Source: Alkalimonas collagenimarina
GTDB taxonomy: Bacteria > Pseudomonadota > Gammaproteobacteria > Enterobacterales > Alteromonadaceae
Length of the DNA: 64,000 nt
NCBI RefSeq assembly: GCF_030717845.1
Contig: NZ_JAUZVZ010000017.1
Location: forward strand, 17,314 to 81,313
Reading direction: 5' to 3'
Numbering within the stretch: position 1 is the stretch's first letter; every line of letters begins with the position of its first letter. This document shows, piece by piece, positions 22,601-31,600 of this stretch. Position numbers and translations under genes: made by a program. The notes below the pieces were generated by a model. It did not search any database. It was not told where the DNA came from and saw nothing but the letters and a program-made list of their open reading frames with translations.

Positions 22601-25600
22601 ATCGTCTGATCAGACAATGGATTTTTTGATAGCACAGAGCTGTGAATTGACTGGTGTGGCAGCGCATGAGCTGGACACGCATCTTGCATTTGATGAGTAC
22701 GGTTTTGATATGACACAGCGGAGCGCGCTAATCGACCGGCTCAGTGCAAAGTTAGGTGAGAGTATCGACAAAGCAATTCTGTATAGCGCACGCTCTCTCG
22801 ACGAGCTAAATGCGTATCTTAATCACCCAACTGATCACCCTCAGCAGAGCCCAGAGCTGTCCAACTCAAGTGCGCAAGTCAGCTCAGAGCAGCACACGCC
22901 AGTGGCGACGCAACAGTTCACTGACAATGTTGCGCAGCTGTTGCGTGAACTGGTGCAGCAACATACCGATATCGCACTGGAGGACATTACCAGTGAGGCG
23001 CATTTTGAGCGCTACGGCATTGATTCTCTGATGGTGGTGAGTATGACGAGTGCGCTTGAGAAGATATGTGGGCGTTTACCCAAAACGCTGTTTTTTGAAT
23101 ACAATAGCATTGCCCAGATCAGCCAATATATCTCAGAACATTACCCTGACAAGTTGCAAGCGCACTTTGCGCCCACAACTGATGTGGACGCTCGTACAGC
23201 TGCGACGGAGGGAGAAAGCATTGACGGTGAGCTCACTCAGCACTGCGCCGCATCACAAAAAGAAGCGCAGCAAGCGGAAAACACGGCATTGCCAGCGCAA
23301 CCAGAACACATTGCCATCGTGGGTATTGCAGGTCGCTATCCCAAAGCGAGTTCGCTCCATGAGTTTTGGCAAAATCTCGTACAAGGTGTTGATGCCATTA
23401 CTGAGATACCGGCCTCGCGTTGGGATCACAGCCGTTACTTTGATGAGCGCAAAGGGGTGCTCGGTAAAACATACAGCAAATGGGGCGGTTTTATTGATGG
23501 AGTGGATGAATTTGACCCCTTATTCTTCAATATCTCTCCCCATGATGCGGAGTTTATGGATCCGCAGGAGCGTATATTCTTGCAGTGTGCCTATCACGCG
23601 TTAGAAGATGCTGGTTATGCCGATACCTATTGCGCTCAGCCAGGTGCCAACCCGCTGGGTGAACAAGTGGGTGTATTTGTCGGCGTCATGTATTCGGAAT
23701 ATCAACTTTACGGCGCGCAGCAAGGTGTGCACGGCACACCGATTTCACTGGGCGCAAGTGCAGCCTCAATAGCCAATCGGGTGTCATTTAGTCTCAACTT
23801 TACGGGACCGAGTTTGGCTGTCGACAGTATGTGCTCAGCGTCATTGACGTCAATTCATTTAGCGTGTGAAAGCATTCTCAATGGTCACTGTGATGCCGCG
23901 ATTGCTGGCGGGGTTAACTTAAATCTGCACCCGAATAAATATTTAAACCTGGCGCAGGGTAACTTTGCTTCATCAGAAGGGCGTTGTAAGAGCTTCGCCG
24001 CGGATGGCAATGGCTATGTGCCCAGCGAGGGGTGTGGTGCGCTGATCCTGAAGCCACTTTCACAGGCGTTACGGGATAATGATCACATCTATGGCCTGAT
24101 AAAAGCATCGTCGATTAATCACGCGGGTAAAACCAATGGTTACACTGTGCCCAGCCCCAATGCGCAAGCTGAGGTGATCAGCCGTGCCCTGTCCAGTGCC
24201 GGTGTGGATGTGACCACGCTTGGCTATATCGAAGCCCATGGTACAGGCACATCGCTGGGCGATCCGATTGAAATTTCAGGGTTAGAAAAAGCCTTTAATG
24301 GCATGAGCAGTGCACCATTTAGCTGCCGGATCGGCTCTGTAAAATCGAATATTGGACACTGTGAGGGTGCGGCAGGGGTGGCTGGTGTGAGCAAAGTGCT
24401 GTTGCAGATGAAGCATCAAAAATTAGTGCCATCAATCCACGCTCAAACACTGAATCCAAATATTGATTTTGAGCATTCTTTGCTGCAACTACAAACCGAC
24501 TATGAAGATTGGCCTCACCAGCAGCTGGGTGGCACCATGTTACCTTATCGCGCCGGTATCTCTTCGTTTGGTGCCGGGGGGGCAAACGCACATATTGTGC
24601 TTGAAGAGTATCCCGCACCTGCCCGAAGTGCCGCTGATGACCGTGATGTGGTGCTGCCATATATGTTCTCTGCTGTAACGCCTCAGCAGTTGAGTACCTT
24701 GGTCAGTGATTTCTTAGCGTGGTTTGCAGCGGGGCATTTTGACTTAGTTACGCTTGCTGATATCGCGTATACGCTGCAAGTGGGACGCAAAGCACTCAAA
24801 GAACGTTTGGTGATCATTGCCAGTTCTCGCACAGAGTTGGTTGAGAAGCTCAAATCGTATCAAGGTGGGCAGGCCGTAACCGGCGTGTTCAGTGCAAATA
24901 TCAAAGCGGCGCGCGAAGCGCCAGACCAAGTCGTTTCAGGCTTTATCGCCTATCCCTGGTTGCTCGACTGGTGCTTGGGGCACAGTGTGGATCCCCAGGC
25001 ACTGTGGTTTGCACACCAGCAGGTTCGCCGCGTGTCTTTGCCGACCTATCCATTTAAGCAGGACTCATATTGGTACACATCAATTTGTGATGATGCACCA
25101 CAGCTTGCGCCTGTGACGCCACACCAGCATCCGTTGTTACAGCGTAATACATCCAATTTTGCGGGCGTATGTTATGAAAACGATTTTAACGGCCAGGAGT
25201 GGTTCCTGCGCGACCATCAAGTGAGTGGCGAAAAAGTTCTGCCGGGCTTGGCCTATCTGGAAATGGCGGTGCAAGCTGCCAAAGACGTCAGTCAACTCAG
25301 CGATAGTAACCGTCTCTCGCTGTCAAATATTATCTGGCGCCGCGCTGTGGTCGTGGGTGAACAGGGGGGGCGAGTTGATATGACCCTGACACCCAAAGAC
25401 AGCAACAACGACATTGAGTTTATGGTGCAACATAACGGCGCACTGTGTATGAGTGCGCAGCTAAACATCCATCAACCGGGGTCACAGGACGACCGCTCTG
25501 GTGGCAATAAACAACCCGATTTACAGCAATTAAAGGACAGTGCACGCGCCATGGCACCTGCTGGTTTTTATGCGGAATTTGCGCGCCACGGCATTACTTA

Positions 25601-28600
25601 TGGTGAGACACACCGTTTGGTTCAAGCGCTGTACGTCACGCCAACTCAGGTACTTGCCAGTATCGCGCTTGCGCAGACGCAGCAAGACCAGCTGCGTACG
25701 TTCACTTTACATCCGGGCCTGATGGATGCCGCTTTGCAATCAATCAAAGCATTTTACATACAAGATGCGGATCCACGTTTGATGGTGCCGTTCTCCTGTC
25801 AGCAAGTGCTCATCCACGCAGCGCTCAGCCCCACTATGTGGGTGCTGTGTCGCCGGGATAACAAGGGGGCAAAACATCAATTTGATATTGAGGTGTTCAA
25901 TAACACAGGTGAACTAAGCGTGCAATTTAAACAGTTAGCAGTGATGCCATATCATGGGCCGGGTAGTGTCCATCACGCGCCTTCAGATGAGCAGGACAAT
26001 ATGACCAAAATCAGCGCAAGCCAGAGCGCGACGTCAAGGGTAGCAAGCCAGCACGAAGCGTGGGATCAATATTTGATACCGCGCTGGACAACGGTCGCCG
26101 TTGCCGCTGAGCATGAAAGTCGCGATACGCAACGCAATACGTTAGTGGTGGAGCTGGGAGACTACTCAAAAGCGCTCAGCGTATTGCAATATAACAAAGG
26201 GACAAGCATTGCGCTCAAAGAGAGCTACTCTGTCGAGGACATCGTCAACAAGATCACCCATGCAGGCGAATTTGATGAAATCGTGTGTTTAGCTGCCAAT
26301 GTTGAACTGGACTATGAGAGGGCGTCAGGTCATGATTTAGACCTTGCATACACTAAGCTCAGCAGTATGCAAAAAGGGAGCGCATTGTTGTGTTTTAATT
26401 TTATCAAGGCGTTGCTACAGAGTGGTTATGCGAATCGTGCACTTGATATCAAACTGGTTACGATCCATGCCTTTTCGGTCTTGCCGGGTGAAGGTGCAGA
26501 TCCCGCTTATGCGAGCTTACATGGCCTATTTGGCTGTCTGGCCAAAGAGTATAAAAACTGGCAAGTCACGGCTGTGGATAGCGATTTTATCAGCGGCTTG
26601 CCAATACACGCGCTGAGCCGTATTGAGCAAGCTACGGATGGCGTATCGATAGCCTACCGACAAGGGCAATGGTTTATCCAACAACTATACTCTTATACGC
26701 CACCGAGTGTGTCGGATGAGCCCTATCGCGATGGGGGGGTTTACGTGGTTGTTGGCGGCGCGGGCGGTTTAGGTCAGGTGTGGAGTGAAATGATGATTAA
26801 AACTCATCAATCCCATGTGATCTGGATTGGCCGTCGTGAGCAAGATAGCGCGATCAGCGACGCCATAGAACGTCTTGCACAATATGGCCCTAAGCCCTGG
26901 TATCTGTGCGCGGATGCCAGTGATCCCGTTGCGATGCGTGACGCGTTAGATGCAATTAAGTTACGCCATTCGCACATTCATGGGGTCGTGCACTCAGCAT
27001 TGGTGCTGCAAGATCGCAGTTTGGCCAGAATGTCACAGGATGAGTTCCTCGGTTGTTTAAGTGCCAAAGTGGATATATCCCTGTGCTTGGCACAAACATT
27101 TAAGGCAGAATCGTTAGATTTTGCTTTGTTTTTCTCATCCTTAATTGCCTTTACACGCAATCCAGGGCAAGCAAACTATGCCACAGGATCGGTGTTTGAA
27201 GATGTCTTCGCGACACAAATAAACCGCCATTGGTCATGCAAGGTGAGCGTGATCAACTGGGGGTATTGGGGGGATGTCGGCGCGGTTAGTGATGCGTCTT
27301 ATCGTCAGAGAATGGAGCAAGCTGGGATATTATCGATCCAACCAGCGCCTGCCATGGCGGCTATTCATCACTTGCTGAGCAGTGATGAACCACAACTTGG
27401 ATTTATTCGTGTGGATAGCGGGGCGCAGGTAGGCGGCGTGAACGAGCACGCTCAGATCACACGTGCTCAGGCGCTGCCTGATGTATTACCGGATATTCAG
27501 GCTGAATTTAACTTGGCCTACCAAGCAGGCACTGCGCGTCAACAAGCCCTCAGTCACCTTGAACAATTAGATCAGCAAGCCAGTCAAGCCCTAGCTGACG
27601 CTTTGCTGCCATTGTTAGCCGTGCAACTACGTGCTGCGGGAATCTTTGCTATGAACCATGGCTCAGAGGTGAGCATGTCCGATCTGGTTGGCAGCATACA
27701 AAGACTGGGGTTAAATGCGTTTCATTCGACGATGTTTAGTCAGTGGTTGACTTACAGTGTGGAGTTATTACAGCAAGCAGGATGGATCAAACAAGCGGGG
27801 CAGCAGTTGCTCTCATTGCAGCCAGTGCAGGCACTTAATGCGGACACCTGTTGGCAGCGCTGGAAACAATATTGCCAGCATAACCAGGACAATAATCTAA
27901 TCGCGGCTAAAGCGACGCTATTGGATGCCATGGTTACGGCCATACCTGGCATCATCACGGGTAAGCTAAAAGCCACCGATATTATGTTCCCTCAGTCGTC
28001 CATGGCTTTGGTCGAAGGGGTGTACAAAAACAATGAGGTGTCGGACTACTTTAACCATGATGTCGCATTGACTGTATGTGCTGCTATTCGAGCCTGGCAA
28101 CAACAGGGGCATGGTCGCACCTTGAGAATACTGGAGATCGGTGCCGGCACGGGCGGCACCACCGCTGGTTTGTTAGAAAAGCTGCGACCTTTTGCGCCAC
28201 AGATCGCTGAATATTGTTACACCGACGTCTCACAGGCATTTCTCAATCATGCACAAACCCATTATGTGGCAGACTTTCCATTTATCAAAACACAGTTGCT
28301 CAACATCGAACAGCCCCTCTTGGCGCAAGGGGTGAATACAGGCAGTTATGATATTGTGATAGCAGCACAAGTATTACATGCCACTAAGAGTATCAGTACG
28401 ACACTGGTCCACACCAAAGCACTGCTCAAACGAAATGGCGTATTGATCCTCAATGAACTGAGCGAGCGCTCTGTATATAGCCATCTGACTTTTGGTTTGT
28501 TAGATGGTTGGTGGCTGTATCAGGACGCCGCTTTGCGAATGCCGTATTCGCCAGGGTTATCCTCATCAGGCTGGCAACATTGTTTGGCTGCACAAGGGTT

Positions 28601-31600
28601 TAGCCAAAGCTACTTCCCCGCACCACAATCTCATGGCATGGGTCAGCAAATTGTCATTGCGATCAGTGATGGCAATTATATTCTACCCAGGCAGGCAGGT
28701 AGCACAGAGCTTCCTTTAGGTGTCGGTAAACCGACAGAGCAGGCAGCACAGACTGTGCCTGCGGCCAGTGCCAGTTCAGGGCAAACTGCACATGCGCTGA
28801 CACAGGTAAACTCAGTGATCATGCAGGCATTTTCGGCGGCCTTGAAAGTGCCAACAGAGTCCATTGACCCCACAGAAGCGTTCTCGGATTATGGCTTGGA
28901 CTCGATCACGGGCGTTAATGTGGCGCAAACCATTTCCACTGAGTTGGGGGTGGATCTGAATACGACGGCGCTATTTGACTATGTGAATGTGGAGCAGCTG
29001 GCACAGTATGTGGTGTCTTTGTTATCAGACCAGGCTGAAAATGATATACCCCACGTCAAGCCAACGATGAGTCGCGCAGCACCCGGGCACTCGTGGCAAG
29101 TTGATCACGCTGAGGTGATGGCCGTTATCACGCGTGCGCTCTCGTATGCATTGAAAGTGCCGCCAGAGGTGATTGAACCAACGGAAGCCTTTTCGGATTA
29201 TGGGCTAGACTCCATCACGGGTGTGAGTGTGGCGCAAACCATTTCCAATGATTTAAACATTGACCTCAACACCACGGTGTTATTCGACCACGTCAATGTG
29301 GAGCAGCTCTGTCAGCATATATTGGCACAAAACCCTGACATCACCGAAGCAACAGTATCGACATCAGCGCCACCAGAGTGGGCAGCGGCGCAGAGCAGCC
29401 AGTCAAAGGTCGCGGATGATGCGCAGCAAGCTGCAATTTATGCGGTGATCACACAAGCGCTGTGCGATGCATTGAAAGTGCCTGCGGCTGACATTGATCC
29501 CCACGAAGGGTTTGCGGACTATGGTTTGGACTCGATCTCTGGGGTCGGTGTGGCACAACAAATTTCCCAGCAGTTGGGCATTGAGCTCAGTACCACCGTG
29601 TTATTTGATTATGTGTCAGTACACCAGCTAGCGGACCATATTTTGACGAGCTATCCAAGACTCGGCATCGCAGTAAAGGCGAGCAGTGCTGACGATGCGC
29701 AAGCGGTTCAAACCGCTTCGGATAATGATCTGATGCCTTCGGCCAATGACGTTCAGCAGACGCCTAAACATGATGTGCAAGATGCGCCAGCTTGGCGTGA
29801 GTACCCAGATGAGGCGATCGCGGTGGTGGGAATGAGTGGCCGTTTTCCAGGCTCCGAGAGTGTGGATGCGCTGTGGCACAATATTGCCAACCGAGTTGAT
29901 CTGGTGACGCCATTAACACGTTGGGATATGTCAAAATACGCAGGACTATCCGCTGATTTTTGTGCGCAAGGGGGCTTTCTTAGTCACATCGATCAATTTG
30001 ATCCCGGGTTTTTTAATATCTCCGGGACAGAAGCAACCTATATGGATCCACAGCAGCGATTGTTCTTACAAGAGTCTTGGAAAGCGCTTGAAGATGCAGG
30101 TTATGCTGGCGACCCCAACTTTGGTGAAAAAGCGGGTGTGTATGTTGGCTGTAATAGCGGTGACTATAAGAATATTTTGTCGCAAGAAGCCCCTGCTCAG
30201 GCATTTTGGGGAAATGCCAGCTCTATCACACCGGCGCGTTTATCTTATTACTTAAACCTGATGGGTCCTGCCGTGGCGGTAGATACGGCCTGTTCAAGCT
30301 CTCTGGTTGCGATCCATTTAGCATGTCAGGGGTTGTGGTCTGGCGAACTTGATGTGGCGCTGGCAGGTGGGGTGTTTGTGCAATCAACCCCTGAATTCTA
30401 TCTGCAAGCGGATCGTGCCAACATGCTGTCTAAACGTGGCCGCTGTCAGACGTTTGATGCCGCAGCGGATGGCTTTGTGCCCGCTGAAGGGGTCGGTGTG
30501 TTAATACTCAAACGATTAGCGGATGCCCTGGCGGATGGCGATCATATCCATGGTGTCATTAAAGGCAGTGGTACCAATCAAGATGGTGCCAGCAATGGCA
30601 TCACAGCACCCAGCGCAAAGTCGCAACAAAAGCTGATAAAAGAGGTCCACCGTCGTTTTAACATTGCACCTGAGGATATTCAGTTGATCGAAGCCCACGG
30701 TACAGGTACTAGTTTAGGGGATCCAATTGAAAGTGAGGGTCTCAAGGCGAGCTTTCAAAGTGACAGCGCTCAGCCAGCGAACGCGTGTGCTTTAGGGTCA
30801 ATAAAATCCAACATGGGGCATGCGATCACAGCGGCTGGCGTTGCCAGTGCGATCAAAGTCTTAATGGCGTTAAAGCATCGTCAGCTACCTCCGACAATTC
30901 ATTATGAGAAGCTCAATGCGAAAATCAATTTTGGCGACACGTCATTTTACGTAAATACTGAACTCATGCCGTGGGCGCAGCCTGTGAGCAAGCCAAGAAC
31001 AGCGGCGATCAGCTCATTTGGATTCAGTGGTACCAATGCACACCTGGTGCTTGAAGAAGCGCCGATCACCGGGCATGTCCAACCGCAGCGCGCACAGTAT
31101 TTATTTATCTTGTCGTCACAGTCACAGCCCCAACTGGTGACCATGGCCAAACAACTCCTTGCACACAGTCAAAGTCACGAACTTGATCTGGCAGCAACGA
31201 GCTTTACCTTACTCAATGGTCGGAAGCACTGTGCACACCGCCTGGCGTGGGTTGCCCGTGATCAGCAAGAATTGGCACAGATCTTAACGGCATATATCGA
31301 AGGCACAGAGCACCCCGCCTACAGTTATGCGCAATTTGATAGAAAAGCGTTTAAAAAACAATTATCACTACAGGCATATAGCAACGAGTGTGTACAGCGC
31401 TTTACGAGCAGCCAAAGTGCACAGGAGCAGTATGATGCATTGCGTATCATCGCTGATCTGTTTGTCCAAGGGTATCGCATTGAATTGAGCCGTCTATTTT
31501 TAGACACAGAGCGCCGCCGAGTGCCTTTGCCTACTTACCCCTTTGAGCAGAAAAAATATTGGGCTCCTGCCTCTGAGGGGGGAGACGATACTGGCGCTGA

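Noticed and set aside
28798..29655. CRISPR-like or satellite repeats
   Set aside because: The periodic similarity here (and at 5995-7110) is due to tandem ACP domains about 100 codons long. I saw no CRISPR array in the window.
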